Origin: Fagopyrum homotropicum
Lineage: Eukaryota > Streptophyta > Magnoliopsida > Caryophyllales > Polygonaceae
DNA: 64,000 bases
Reading direction: 5' to 3'
NCBI GenBank assembly: GCA_033239125.1
Contig: BSWB01000001.1
Span: 570,501-634,500 of the forward strand
In this document: piece after piece, positions 1 through 11,430 of the stretch
How the letters are laid out: every line of letters begins with the position of its first letter
Position numbering within the stretch: the first letter of the stretch is position 1
Made by a program: the position numbers and the translations under genes
Notes under the pieces: model-generated
The model's database searches: none
Told to the model about the DNA's origin: nothing
The model's input: only the letters and a program-made list of their open reading frames with translations

Positions 1-830
1 TAGATATGCACTAAATTCGTTTTCATAGGGCCTTAATCACATTACACATTTTGAAATAACAATACAATATCATCAATATAGAGAAAAGAAAATCTTAAAA
101 TAAAAAGAGGTGTTCATAAACATTCTTATTATATAAGCTTAATATATAAAAATTTAGTATAAACTTGAGAAATTAGTGTTACAAATTTGTGTAAAATCCA
201 AAGAAAATCGAATTTACAAAAATGTCATATGCTAACGAAAATATAATAATTAATATTTTTAGTAATTATGTGATTTGACGGGTATTTTTTATTAATTTGA
301 ATATAAATTATTTTTATGTAAAATCTATTTAGCATGTGTTTCTTTCACAAATTTATAATTATAAAGGTAGGTATTAAAGCATCTAATAAATAAGATTAGG
401 GGGCGATAGCAATTACGTGAAGGGTTGATACGCTACATGGCGGCCCATCCTTGGTTAGCTACACCCTATCTTCTGTTGACGTGTCACGGTCTCCGATGAG
501 CTGTCCCGAGGAACAAGAGTAATCTAGAATGCCGACTCAGACACTCGTTCGAGTCATTTCCACGCGTCCGTTCATTGTCGCCCGTTGAGGCTCTGATGGA
601 TTTTGGACCGTACACGTCATATTGATCGGTCGCTAATTTCTTTTTGTCTTTTTTGACACCTCGAAATGGAAGATAGACAAGTAGGCAACGGACCAACGGT
701 AGTAACCAGAACATAATTCCACCATTAAATTCCTAAAAAATCATTAATAATTTCATGAATAACATCTATTTGGTTATGTAATCCGAAATGATAACGGTAT
801 AGTTATAAGTTTGAATGCTAAGAAAAACAA
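1..830. other. intergenic, no gene seen
   Basis: AT-rich sequence with no coding signal that I can support. A more GC-rich stretch at about 400-680 has a minus-strand open frame of 76 codons, but it shows no recognisable domain or splice context and I do not call it a gene. Confidence 0.5.
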
Positions 831-2660
831 TTTAACTCGGTAATTGAAGCAGAAGCCTATGCTCTAAAAGCGGGACTAAAAGAAGCAATAAAGCTAAATG
901 AGTAAATTACATATAACCACCTTTTATATATATGTCAATTTTCACTTAACCACCTCTTATTTTTTTAATTTTTATTTAACCACCTGTTATTCATATTTAC
1001 CATCAAAATACCACCTTTTAACTTTTTCTGTTAATGTACTGTTAAAAACTTGGACCCACCACTAAAAGTAAATACAATAGAAAGAAATATAACTCACAAA
1101 TATATGTTTAAGTTAATTATAAAACTTCTCCAATTTTAAGATATGCAGAATCCTCTTTTCTCATTTCAAAGCCACTTTTCCCCAATTTGAGCAATAACAG
1201 GGGTTGAGTGGCCAGCAACATCAAGAATGTAATCGACGAAGAAACTAAGCTGAGTGGATGCAAACACATCTAATTGAAAACCTCATCGAGCATAACCGCA
1301 CCTTCATCTTGATGAGTTCCTCGTTAAACTCCCTTCCTATACCTCGTCCTCTGCTTCAACAATTCCTTTGACGTTATGGTGGTGACTTGGCCGACTATAG
1401 TGTACAATATTCCCGACACTCTTCTCTTGATCTTTCGTCTTTTATCACCTTCACATATCCTTGCACTAGCAGTGGTGGTGTCATTGAAAATGGATGAGAA
1501 GCTAGATGAAGGCGCAACAGATTGGAAAAAGAGAACGGGAGAGTTCGAGGGGATTTGTTAAGGAGTGGAAGAACCTTTGCGTGGTTTCTTTCCACAACAA
1601 TTTGGGAACCATAGTTTTCAAAATCACAAAATCCTAAATCAATTCCCCACAATTCCAAGGTCGCAAAACCCTAACCTAATTTTGCCCGAATTCACATATC
1701 TGATACATGACCATCAGTTCTTGTAATTTGTATTCAAAAGTTGAATTTGGGGGAAAAAGCGTATGTTGCTGCACCGAAGTTAGCTTCTACAAGTATAAGA
1801 ACATCAATCTCCAAGCTCAAGAAAGATAAATCTACTGAATTTGCAAAACATTGAAAAAAACGGTTCTTGCATATGAAGAAATGAAATTTTCTTTTTTATT
1901 TAGAAATGAATTTGTGAACTGGTTGGATATTTAGCTTCCCTTTAATGAAAGTGAAAATTGTTCTTGTATCTAGTACCATCTTGAATCTTTGGGATGACCA
2001 GTGTGTTTGATTTTAATCACTGATATGTTTTTAGAAGCTTTGTGTTTACCTAAACAATTACCCAGGGAACCTGATAAAAAGAAACAACCACGATGGCTTT
2101 AAAATTTATATATTTTAGATTAATTTTAGAAAACAATATTAATAGATTTATTTAACAGATGTTTTTAGTCTTGATTCTGAATTTTAACGGCATGTTAACG
2201 GAAGATGTGAAGTGGTGGTAACTTGATAAGAAGTAGGGGAAATAGGTGGTTAAATGAAAAATAAAAAATAAGAGGTGGTTAAGTGAAATGTGAGGTATAT
2301 AAGAGGTGGTTTTGTGTAATTTATTCAAGTTAAATATCAAAAGATCGAAATTGAGGATGATAACTATGTGTTATCAAGACACTCCAAGGAATTTGGAGAT
2401 GTCCTTGGAAGATTGAGATAATCGTATCCGACTACAAACTGTATATTCGCTTATTTGAGGAAGTCCAGCTCAGGTATGTGCTTATAAAAATCAACTGTGT
2501 TGCCGATCGATTGACCCATTTGAGAATTTCGAACCCCAACACAACCTTTTTCTGACGATCCCGAACTTCGTGTTCTCATCCGCAATGATGTTTTAGGATG
2601 AACTACCTCTAAAATATAGACTTTCCTAACCGCTTTCCGTTTAGAAAAAAAACTATAACC
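831..2660 (+). mobile_element. LINE RNase H relic, interrupted by a Mutator-like element
   Basis: At 833-899 the + strand reads NSVIEAEAYALKAGLKEAIK, the typical start of helix A of the RNase H domain (RVT_3) found at the C-terminus of plant L1-type LINEs. The frame stops at 899, where the element at 900-2326 is inserted. It resumes after 2335 with a reading such as IEIEDDNYVLS and decays through about 2620. The tail at 2625-2652 (ACCGCTTTCC followed by an A run) resembles the ends of other LINE tails in this window. Stops and frameshifts show it is dead. The LINE class follows from the domain; the element boundaries are inferred. Confidence 0.65.
900..2326. mobile_element. Mutator-like element with long TIRs and 9-bp TSD
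   Basis: The left end (about 900-1060) and the right end (about 2150-2326) are inverted repeats of each other. Both start near GAGTAAATTACA/GAATAAATTACA and carry repeated ACCACCT blocks, for example CTTAACCACCTCTTAT at 946-961 against its complement near 2266-2281. The flanks are AAGCTAAAT (891-899) and AAGTTAAAT (2327-2335), a 9-bp target-site duplication with one mismatch, as expected for Mutator-like elements. The interior (about 1100-2140) has no transposase frame that I can recognise, so the element is non-autonomous. The more gene-like stretch at 1200-1700 could be captured host DNA, but I do not recognise it. Confidence 0.75.
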
Positions 2661-3640
2661 GAATTATTTTAGTGTATATACAAAGAAAAAAATTATTAAA
2701 AAAGAAGATATAAATCCATAGGTTAATTTTCTAAATTTAATAATTACATCCAAAATGATACACTAAAATTAGATTTATAAACCCTAATTTACTTATATAA
2801 AATAATATGAATGTTATAACGAGATAAATCTTAGCAATTGCTAATTTTAAACTTTATTATTGGATTAAAATCAAACTCGATTATGCAAAGCTCGTGCATT
2901 AATAGTTTAATATATAATTAAAAATTATAAAATATGAATAACAAAAATGATGTATTATGTGATATTTTATTTATGAATTTTTTGAATCTAAATACTTCCT
3001 TCATTATTGTCATTGCTCCATTATTTTTCTTAAATAAATGACGTAAGCAACTTATTCAAATTGTGAAATGATTAGGACAGCTAAATAATTATTAGTAGGT
3101 TGTTAAATTAACCCTAATTTAGTAATTTTAGTCACTCTACAATACAAATTGTGTAAAAAAAATGTACTTATGAAAACTAGATTCTTTCAGGAAGTATAAA
3201 ATTTATTTTTTATAATGTGATTTATAATATTCCATTATGCTTAATTTTTAACCATTAAAATACTCAAAATGAATATATAAATTTTCATCTTTAATAATTA
3301 ATATAAAGTATTTATTTTATAATAAAAATATTTTTTTTCTTCTGAAAATTATACTTTTAATTTTTCTTACTTATTTTTACAACGATAATTTATTCATCGT
3401 ATACTTTATTGTTGTAATAATCAAAAGTTAGAAAATGTAAATTCTCAGGATTAATAATTAAATTCTTTACGTCATTAAGCATTATCTAGTGGAGGGAGCT
3501 TTCGTTGGATCCTATTTAGCCTTCCAATTTGATTGTTAATATTTCTTGTTCTAGATATTTTGTACCACTTATATTATATTATAATATAATAGGTTCAAAT
3601 AATCAAAATATCAAAAAAACAAATAGGAATAACAGAAATG
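2661..3640. other. intergenic, AT-rich
   Basis: Very AT-rich DNA with numerous short A/T runs. I see no gene and no element with definable ends. Confidence 0.5.
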
Positions 3641-3645
3641 ATAGA

Positions 3646-3850
3646 TTTTTTTTTTTGTAATGGAAAGCGGTTCGATCTCATAGACGACGCGTCGACTATT
3701 GGATCGAAAGGCCGAAAAAAATCGACAGACGGACTAACCATCATGAAAAACCACAAGAAAGGAGAAAAAAACACAAAAAGCATCATAAAAACTTGAAAGC
3801 AAGAACGTCTTCGGGGAAAGTGATCCAGTCATCCGAAAACGATGAACATG
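3646..3850 (-). mobile_element. 5'-truncated LINE/retroposon tail with poly(A)
   Basis: Read on the minus strand, the sequence ends GAACCGCTTTCCATTAC followed by an A run (T run at 3646-3656 on +). The upstream part, with CGATTTTTTTCGGCC and GACGCGTCG motifs, recurs in the window at about 30440-30555 and 42550-42640. A shared 3' end, one copy with poly(A), and variable 5' ends are hallmarks of 5'-truncated non-LTR retroposons. The assignment to LINEs is inferred from the common tail motif ACCGCTTTCC, also seen after the RNase H relic near 2630. Confidence 0.5.
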
Positions 3851-5050
3851 AGCGTTTATTTTTGAAGGAAGTACACATGTGGGAAGTCTGAGAAATGGTT
3901 GTTGACACCTCAGATTTGGACTAAAATAGAGCCGTTAGGAGTCGATCACAAATTCACGCCCCCTTTTCGACAAACACTCGAACCGCCACCAAGAGAGCAT
4001 TAAAAAAAATTATACTCGTATCATTATCATGCACAAAACAATATAATAAATTAACAAAAAAAAAATTAATTCTTTTTAAGATTGGTTTACTATAAATTAT
4101 CATATTTAAAAAAAATATTAAAGATTTTTGTGGGAGTTAAATTTGAAAAAGTCATGGAATAAGTTACTTGAATATAAATGGAATATTCCTCACAAAATCA
4201 TCGATAATGTAAAAAGATTTTCTATAAAGACGATAATTTGGCGAAAATTAGGGCGATAGAATTTAATTTTGTAAATAAATGTAGGATAATTAGGGTTATT
4301 TATCAATTTAAAATCAATTCCAAATAAACTCAAAAATTAAAATTTCTGACCAAGATAAACCCTAATATTAGATCGGGCCGGTTCATGCTCAACCAAATAT
4401 CCCACTTATAGCCGGGTTCAGTTTTGATAAAAAGAATTTCTTTTTGGTTTAAGATTCTTGGTTTTGTGTTACAAATCTTAGGAGCCAATTTTATTTTTTT
4501 AGTTTAAAATTCATAATAAATAAATATAATTGGAATTTTAAAAATTAAAAAGATATAATTTAGATTAGTTTCAAAATATAATCGAGTTTTAATGTAAGTC
4601 TCTTCTATATAGTATTTCAAGTTTCATGTAAGCAAATTAAATATTGTGTATGATTTTCAGTAGGTTATCTTTTGGATCGTATAAAACCGTAATTCGGGTT
4701 GGACCGTAAACTAGGAATATCCGGTCCGGTGCGGTCCGATCCGGTAACCTCACTAAAATTGCATAATTAAGGTATAAATTGGTCCGATCCAGTCCGGTCA
4801 GATCCGGACCGTATACACAACCCTAATTTTATGTTTAAAAGTTAGATCTGAACCAAACCGAATCGAAATACAAGAACAACCAGATTCTAATTCCAAACCC
4901 TACCTAACCCACAGAGACATTTAAAAAAAAAAAAAAAAATTTACAATTAGAATTAAAAAAAATCCTTTCTGCTTCCCGAGACCAAAAATAGTAAACAAAC
5001 AGTCCCTTAGAAAGTGGGGCCCGCACTTAGCCCCGAAGCCCAACCTTCCC
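3851..5050. other. intergenic; GGTCCGG-rich repeat relic
   Basis: Mostly AT-rich. At about 4675-4825 there is a stretch rich in GGTCCG/TCCGGT motifs (for example GGTCCGGTGCGGTCCG at 4721-4736) that looks like the core of a non-autonomous DNA transposon. I could not pair convincing terminal repeats or a target duplication, so no boundaries are given. Confidence 0.4.
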
Positions 5051-5052
5051 GC

Positions 5053-5064
5053 TAAATATAAATA
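5053..5064 (+). promoter_or_regulatory. TATA box candidate of the DUF7054 gene
   Basis: The sequence TAAATATAAATA lies about 100 bp before the upstream ORF and 260 bp before the main start codon. Base composition changes abruptly to CT-rich sequence after it. That fits a core promoter with transcription starting near 5090. Confidence 0.55.
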
Positions 5065-5163
5065 CCAGGCCAGTTCTTTACTCAACTCATAGCCGCCTTT
5101 CGATATTTTCTACTATCAATACTTGCGTTCCATCGCCTTCTCTCATCGCCAAACTGGGGGGTT

Positions 5164-5268
5164 ATGCTATCCGTCTCCGGGCACCGGAAGCTTGAGAGCC
5201 ACCGTTGCTCTGCCTCCGGCCTCGTCTTCTTCCACCTCCGCTTGTTCCGCTACCGCCGCTTGAGGTAA
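5164..5268 (+). CDS. upstream ORF of the DUF7054 gene (34 codons)
   Basis: An ATG-initiated frame of 34 codons ends at TAA (5266-5268), 57 nt before the main ATG and in the same frame. The predicted peptide starts MLSVSGHRKLESHRC and ends in a Leu/Phe/Arg-rich stretch (FFHLRLFRYRRLR). No other ATG lies between the TATA candidate and this one, so scanning ribosomes should meet it first. In-frame placement could also mean a lost fusion or an alternative N-terminal exon, but a short intron removing the stop would be only about 50 nt, below the usual plant minimum. Whether the peptide is conserved, and therefore functional, cannot be decided from one sequence. Confidence 0.5.
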   Translation: MLSVSGHRKLESHRCSASGLVFFHLRLFRYRRLR

Positions 5269-5325
5269 TAAGCGCTCAATTCCGTAATCCCGTACCTAGT
5301 TATTTTAGGTTTCAGTATTCGGTAG

Positions 5326-6026
5326 ATGCCGAGCCCTAGGTCTTCGTCTCAACGGATAAGGGAGAGATTGCCGGAGAAATCGATGTCGTTTCACGGCAGG
5401 GGATCGGTGGTTTCTGGAGCTACAGGAGAGCTTCGCAGGCCTAAGACGCTTCCGAATATGCCTTCCGCTGCGAGGATCGGTTCAGGCAGTTCGGATCTGA
5501 GGCCGAAGATGACGAAGCTACTACTGAACGTCACGATTCAGGGGAGCCTTGGTCCTGTCCAAGTGCTGATGTCGCCGGATTCGTCCGTCGGAGATCTAAT
5601 TGCGGCTGCGGTCCGGTTTTATGTGAAGGAAGGCCGCCGACCTGTGCTTCCTGATTCTGATCCATCCGGTTACGACCTCCATTACTCTCAATTTAGCCTA
5701 GAGAGTAAGCTCCTCGAATTTCTCCTTCAGTTCATCAATTCATTCGTTATTTGAGCAATTAGAAGAGAAAGAAAACGAACGGTCGATTGATCGATTGAAT
5801 GAATATTTCAGGTCTGAATCGGGATGAGAAGCTCTCAGAGCTAGGCTCGAGAAACTTCTTCCTTTGCAAAAGAAACGAAGGAGAGATTGACTACGCTGAA
5901 CCATCGGCAAACTTCGGTTGCAACAAAACAACGTCGTCTTCATCCTGCTCAAAGCAGGTGGACGATAAAGGCAGGAAGTCAGGCATTGGGATGCCATGGA
6001 TCAAGCTCTTTGGATTCTTGCAATAG
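5326..6026 (+). CDS. DUF7054 protein, At4g22758-like (two exons)
   Basis: Exons are 5326-5704 and 5812-6026. The donor is GAGA|GTAAGC, the acceptor TTTCAG|GTCTG, and the codon AGT is split across the junction. The product is 197 aa. Residues 1-60 are basic and Ser/Pro-rich and probably disordered. Residues from about 63 (KLLLNVTIQGSLGPVQVL) to SRNFFLCKR are a ubiquitin-like beta-grasp domain of the DUF7054 family; the intron falls inside it at the usual place. The tail is Ser-rich and ends in PWIKLFGFLQ, as in several homologues. The family is plant-specific and its biochemical function is unknown. The start is the first ATG after the upstream ORF and is followed by a continuous frame. No neighbouring gene is functionally related. 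Confidence 0.88.
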
Positions 6027-7316
6027 TTTTCGATTTTGGAGTTTGATGTTTGCACACTTTTGCACTGTGTATACCTTCAATTATCTCGCAAGTCAAATTC
6101 ATCTCTCATATCTCATGGAAAGTTGGAAACTATGTGAGATCGATCGAATAGCATTTTCTGTAGATTTTCTCGTGTGTTTGATTTGTTGCTTCTTCATCTT
6201 ATAGTCTAAGAATCGTATTGAAATGTACATAAAAATACAAAAGATTCCAATTATGTAAGAAGCTAATACCATCTGTACCAAACTATTCAACGATTCCTAC
6301 TTTGCGTGGTTTGAATCAATACTATTCATATCTTATTATATAATCAAGATTCAAGATTCAAACAAACACTGTTTGATGATTTTGAAAGGTGTTTTTTTAG
6401 TAAAGAATCACGAACTTGATGTAAAGTATGTGACGAATTTATTATACTACAAAGGATGATTCGTATAAGAAGTCATCACAAGGAAGATGGTGATTGCAAA
6501 TTGGTCATCTGTCATGCTTGGTTTCTTGCTCCACCTCCCAGAACAATGGGCCATGTAAATATCTGGCCACACTAAATAAATAAAAAAAATCATATTAGCC
6601 AATAGCCAAAGTCCAAAATTGCTATTTTTATTCATCTTTTCTCAACACATTATCTACTTCAAATCTGTAGATAATCATTGCTTCAACATTTATGATTATT
6701 GTTTAACCTTAATGATTATTGTTTAACCTAAGAAAATTCCGGTTTAGCTTCGGTAAATATGATATTTATATCATATAGTAAATTAAAAAATATATAATAC
6801 ATAATTTTTCAAAAATAAATAAAAACAAAATAGAACAAGATGTAAAATCTAACCAATAATCTAATATAATATTAATTAAAATAATTAAATTTTACAATAA
6901 AATTAATATTTTTAAAGCCCAACAAACTCAATATGTAAATATAAAAAAATCCTTGTAATATTGTAGGTTATTCTAGACCTAATATAGTCCGATAACATTA
7001 ATGAACAACAAGTTGAAAGGGAATATTTGGTAGACCCAAACATCTTTATTTTCTTCTATTTTATTTTCCAGAACTACAATAACTTTAATTATTTCAATAA
7101 AAATAGTCTAAATTAAATGTAGTTCAATTATTATGAACACAAAGGACAATCATTCACATTTTTTATAAGGAAAATGCATCACAAACACAAGCTTTCATTG
7201 GCCCTTGTATGATTTGATCGGTCGTTTTATATGTTTTGACGTGTTACTCGTTGCCTAGACTCTTCGTCGTCTTGTCCTACTACAGGATAAGAAGAAGGAT
7301 TGTGTGGTTCTATTAA
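6027..7316. other. 3' flank and AT-rich intergenic DNA
   Basis: The first 200 bases are probably the 3' UTR of the DUF7054 gene. The remainder is AT-rich with no gene signal. Short ORFs here have no domain or codon-bias support. Confidence 0.5.
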
Positions 7317-7324
7317 TTAACTGG

Positions 7325-7811
7325 TAGACCTGTTCATATTCAGACTCGGATCAGGCAATACAAAATATTAAGCCCGTTTATCCGGACTCGGCCCGGCTAC
7401 CAAGTATGTAAAGGCTGCCCGTACCCGGCCTGTCTGGGCAAGCTGGCAGGCCTGTGGGTACCCGTTTTATAATTTTTAAAAAAAAACAATTTGAAAAAAA
7501 TGTTTTTAATATGATATTAAAAAAAAAAGAGATTATATTTAAGATATTTATCTAAAATATATTAAATTTATTATAATTATACTAAATATTTATATTTATA
7601 CTTGATATTTATGATAAATACAATATAATATATATTTTTATTATTCATTTTTTTTAGCCAGGCTTTTCGGTCCGGATGGGCTTAGGACAATGCCCGGATC
7701 TGGCCCGACGGGCCGGGCTTTTTGGCCCTGTCAGGACTCTTTCTCTGTTCATACCCGTCCGTTTTTCCGGATGGATGGGTCAGACGGGCTGTCCGAATTT
7801 GAACAGGTCTA
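7325..7811. mobile_element. hAT-type MITE, 487 bp
   Basis: Terminal inverted repeats are TAGACCTGTTCATATTCAGAC on the left and the complement of GTCCGAATTTGAACAGGTCTA on the right, differing at a few positions. The flanks TTAACTGG (7317-7324) and TTAACTTG (7812-7819) form an 8-bp target-site duplication with one mismatch, diagnostic of hAT elements. The interior has GC-rich blocks such as GGCCCGACGGGCCGGGC around an AT-rich core. No coding capacity. Confidence 0.8.
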
Positions 7812-8017
7812 TTAACTTGTTTCTTTTTATAGGATGTTATATATCTTTATTTTAAAATAACCACAAATAAGTATTTATTTATAATAATTATATGTATAAT
7901 AGCTACAAGTTTTTATAATTTTTTTTGGTATATAAATTATCTATTGAAATTTTTTCGTTAAGTAATTACTAGAGTTATATGTTTATATATGTAAATATAA
8001 TTTTAAGTGGCAAATGT

Positions 8018-8100
8018 GCTGGTTTGCCCGAGTGGTTAAGGGGGAAGACTTAAGATCTTCTGCACATAAGTGCGCGTGGGTTCGAACCCCACAGCCAGCA
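8018..8100 (+). tRNA. trnL-UAA: tRNA-Leu (UAA), copy 1
   Basis: 83 nt. The acceptor stem GCTGGTT pairs with AGCCAGC and is followed by discriminator A at 8100. The anticodon stem GAAGA/TCTTC encloses the loop CTTAAGA, giving anticodon TAA. A long variable arm (TGCACATAAGTGCG) marks it as a class II leucine tRNA. The T arm is GTGGG-TTCGAAC-CCCAC, and A- and B-box promoter sequences are intact. A T run at 8102-8107 acts as the Pol III terminator. It has no intron and differs from plastid trnL-UAA, so it is a nuclear gene. Confidence 0.95.
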
Positions 8101-8133
8101 CTTTTTTAATCAGTTTTACACTTAATAGCTTTT

Positions 8134-8206
8134 GGGCCGTTATATGGGCCGAATGGACTTGGGCCGTTATATGGGCCAAATGGACTTGGGCCGCTATAAG
8201 GGGGAA
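8134..8206 (+). repeat. 25-bp tandem repeat beside tRNA-Leu copy 1
   Basis: About three degenerate copies of a unit containing TGGGCCGTTATATGGGCC and AATGGACT. A related array follows tRNA-Leu copy 2 at about 21650-21715. Just after it, AAGGGGGAAGACTTGATGATC (8199 onward) resembles part of the tRNA itself. Confidence 0.6.
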
Positions 8207-8216
8207 GACTTGATGA

Positions 8217-9228
8217 TCATTATAAATAGTAAATTATAAAATAGGCTATTAAATTAATACAATCTAGTTTGTCGGGATTGTTGATGATGGCGATAATAAT
8301 TGAAAATACATAATTCTATTATAATGTCGACCAGATATTGGACTATTTAAATTTGTTATAATTTTATATTTTTTGTTATTTATGAGCTTGTATAGTGAAC
8401 TCTTTCCTATTTTTTATTTTCACAACATAAAAACACCACTTTAAACTAAAACAATAGTCCACGTTCATCTACAAAGGTCAAAAGGAAAAGCGAACTTAGT
8501 TGAGGCTAGAGATTGCCTACGAAGGAGTGATAATTGTGTAATTTTGAGTTTTATTTTTTATGTTTAGGCTTTAAACAAGTTAATTATGTTATGACTTTTT
8601 GTTTTGATGTCGTTCGTTTTAGGATGATAATGCGAAGGTGTGAAGACGCTCCCTCGTGTCGATAAACTACGTACGCAGGTTGTTTCAGTGGAGTAATGGT
8701 TTGATCGCTTACGGTTATCTCTCTCTCCGTTGGGACTCGGCGTCCGAGTGGAGTGATAAAGCTAAATTGTGACGGGATGGTGAAAAAGAATGGTAAATGC
8801 GGTATTGGTGTTGTCGTATGAAATTGTTTAGGTGGTATTACTACATTAATATTAACATTGAGTTTGGATTTAACTTTGGGTATGAAAATGAATTTCTATG
8901 CCGGCGGTCTTCGAATGCACGCCTCATCTTCTACGTCATCGCACAACAATAATTTTGGGCATCAGATAATTTTAAAGTCGTGTAAATAACACTGTCTATT
9001 AAAATAACATAAAATTATCTAATTATTTATATCTGGATATAAAAAGTTTATATTAAAAATAAGCACATATTTTGTAGGAAGTAAGAATATAAAAAAGCTG
9101 CATAGAGAATATGAAAAAACTACATAGAGTATAACAAGGGCATCAAGAGTTCGGATCCGATAATTGCGATAGTACATACATAAAATGAAAATGTAAGAGC
9201 AACATTTCCCGTCAAATAGAAGCCTATA
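8217..9228. other. intergenic with RNase H relic
   Basis: At about 8758-8850 (+) a reading such as KLNCDGMVKKNGKCGIGVVV resembles the N-terminal strand of a LINE RNase H domain, then stops. From about 8872 to 9230 the sequence is similar to 17098-17430, so the 3' flank of this P450 gene is shared with its paralogue. No functional gene seen. Confidence 0.5.
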
Positions 9229-11023
9229 TTAAGATTTAGGCAAGGAAGGAACTGCCACAAGCGGATTTTCCCTTTGCATGGAAAGAGTATATGTTTCCTT
9301 CATATCCAAAGAGTGAGGTTCAGCGTCTCCGGGTAAACTCCAATCAAACTTCCACACCAGAGTAGCGAGTGCAAGCTCGACGCTCGACATAGCAAACGAT
9401 ATCCCTGGGCAACCCCTTCTCCCCGCCCCAAATGGGATAAATTTGAAATACTGGCCGTTGAAATCCACTTGAGAGTCCAAGAATCTCTCGGGCTGAAATT
9501 CATCCGGATCATCCCATTGAGCCGGGTCTCTTTGGATGGCCCATGCGTTAGTGATGACTCGGGTCCTTACGGGGATTGTGTATCCATTGAGTTCCACGTC
9601 CCGAGTTGACTCTCTTGGGATTAAAAGAGGAACCGGAGGGTGTAATCTCATGGTCTCCTTTATAATTGCTTTTAGGTACTTCATTTCGTCTAAGTTTTTT
9701 TCTGTTATGAAAGGAGATGATCCAACAATTCGACGAATTTCAACTTGTAGGGTTTTCATGGCTTTTGGATGCCTTAAGAGCTCGGACATGATCCATTCTA
9801 GTAAGGTGGAACTCGTCTCTGTCCCCGCTGCAAAGGCATCCTAAAAACATGCACAAGCAAACCATTTAGTGAACAACACTTTGTTTAACATAAATACTTG
9901 GAGCATCTACAAATAAAAAACTCAGAGTTTCTTGCCTATTAAATAAGAAAAGATATAAGAAAATAAAAAAAGACGATTTGTCCTAAAAAAATCCAAAAAG
10001 GTTTCCTAATTTTAGTGAGCATGCTTTACTGCAACTGCAACTGTGATATAATAAGTCCATACAAAACTGAATATGCAATCAAAAACACATATATACCAAG
10101 ATGAGTGCTTTGATGGAGTTTCTTTCCAAGGGAAACCCAGTGGTTCCATCCCTTTGAACCTCGAGCAAAACATCCACGAAATCCTTTTCGCCATCTCCAT
10201 TAATCTCTCCATTCATCACCCGATCTTCGTGTTCTCTAACGATCCCCTCAAGAAACTCATCAAACTCTCCTTTTATCCTATCCACCCTAGCATCCAAGCC
10301 ACTCACCCGGCTAACCCAACCTAACCATGGTACAAAATCACCTACATAGAATCCACTCAACAACACTGTGAACTCTTTCAAAAGCCTTTGAAACTCAGAT
10401 TTGTCCCCGTACTTCTTCCCGAACGCAACCCTACAAACGACGTCGTTAGAGAACCTAATACAAACCTCACTCAAATTCACCTCTTTTTCCAACAAACCCT
10501 CAATTTTTTCAGCCATTAAAAAAACTTCTTCTTTCCTTACTTTATTGTATGACCTAACTCTAGAGTTACTAAGAAGGTGAAGAACACTGACGCTCCTTAC
10601 TTGACGCCAATATTCACCATAAGGTGACGCGGCCATGTCTTTGCCATCATACAAAATTCGCTTGAAGACGCCCTTGTCGGGTCGGTCAGCGAACGCTAGG
10701 TCATGGGTCTTCATGATGTGGCTTGCTGATGTGGCCGAAGAGACTACAAGCACATTCTTGGCGCCTAGGCGGAGGAGCATGATGTCCCCGTACTTGCGTG
10801 AGAGCTCATGGAGCCTACGGTGGGGGTGCGCGGTTAGTTGGTGGAGATTTCCGATCACCGGAAGACACGGTGGAGAAGGTGGGAGGTTTGTTTTGGTTGT
10901 GGTGGTGGAATTCATTTGAATTAGCCATTTGTATAATAAAAACAAGAAGAAGAGGAGGCAAAGAAGAAACGCAAGAGGATTCAAATTTCTTAAGTTTAAC
11001 GCTAATGCTTCTATGAACTCCAT
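9229..11023 (-). CDS. CYP71A: cytochrome P450, CYP71A-like (copy 1)
   Basis: Two exons, 11023-10097 and 9840-9229, with a phase-0 intron (TTG|GTATAT ... TTTAG|GATGCC) at the conserved CYP71 position. The product is 512 aa. It has an N-terminal membrane anchor (about residues 15-35), a Pro-rich hinge PPSPPCLPVIG, the I-helix AGTETS (about 314-319), K-helix ETMR (371-374), PERF (426-429) and the haem motif FGAGRRGCPG with Cys at about 453. All catalytic motifs are intact. CYP71A enzymes are ER-bound mono-oxygenases of specialised metabolism using NADPH-P450 reductase; the substrate cannot be predicted. The start is the ATG at 11023; upstream in-frame codons back to 11035 begin with TTG, not ATG. 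Its closest relative is the copy at 18203-19973. The subfamily call is from overall resemblance and could be a neighbouring CYP71-clan family such as CYP736. Confidence 0.9.
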
Positions 11024-11351
11024 AGAATACACCAATTATGCACCTTTGCTAAAAATATCTCCTCACACACAAGTGCACAACCATAAGTTCTTCACTTGTA
11101 TATGAATTTTTATATCCTATCCTTTTCAACATTCTAGAAATTTTATTTTTCCCTCTTGTTTTTATTATATGTACTTTGTCCTTCTTTTGATCTTGTAATT
11201 ATAGATAAGATTTGCACAATCTGCATGGCCATTGAATTCATATGGTCCAAAGTTCGTGGGGTCGTATATTTTATCTTATGTCGAGGTTGAAAGTGTTTAT
11301 CAACTAGTTCATTGCTCGCATGAGGAGCGGGTTTTGTTTAATGAAAATATT

Positions 11352-11355
<4 letters not shown>

Positions 11356-11429
<74 letters not shown>
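11356..11429. repeat. (TA)n microsatellite
   Basis: Uninterrupted alternating T and A for about 74 bp. The open frame across it, encoding a Tyr-Ile run, is an artefact of the repeat. Confidence 0.95.

Positions 11430-11430
<1 letters not shown>

Noticed and set aside
11024..11035. Longer N-terminus for P450 copy 1 (MVYS) and copy 2 (MYT, 19974-19982)
   Set aside because: The apparent Met codons are TTG; the first ATGs are at 11023 and 19973 and give normal membrane anchors.
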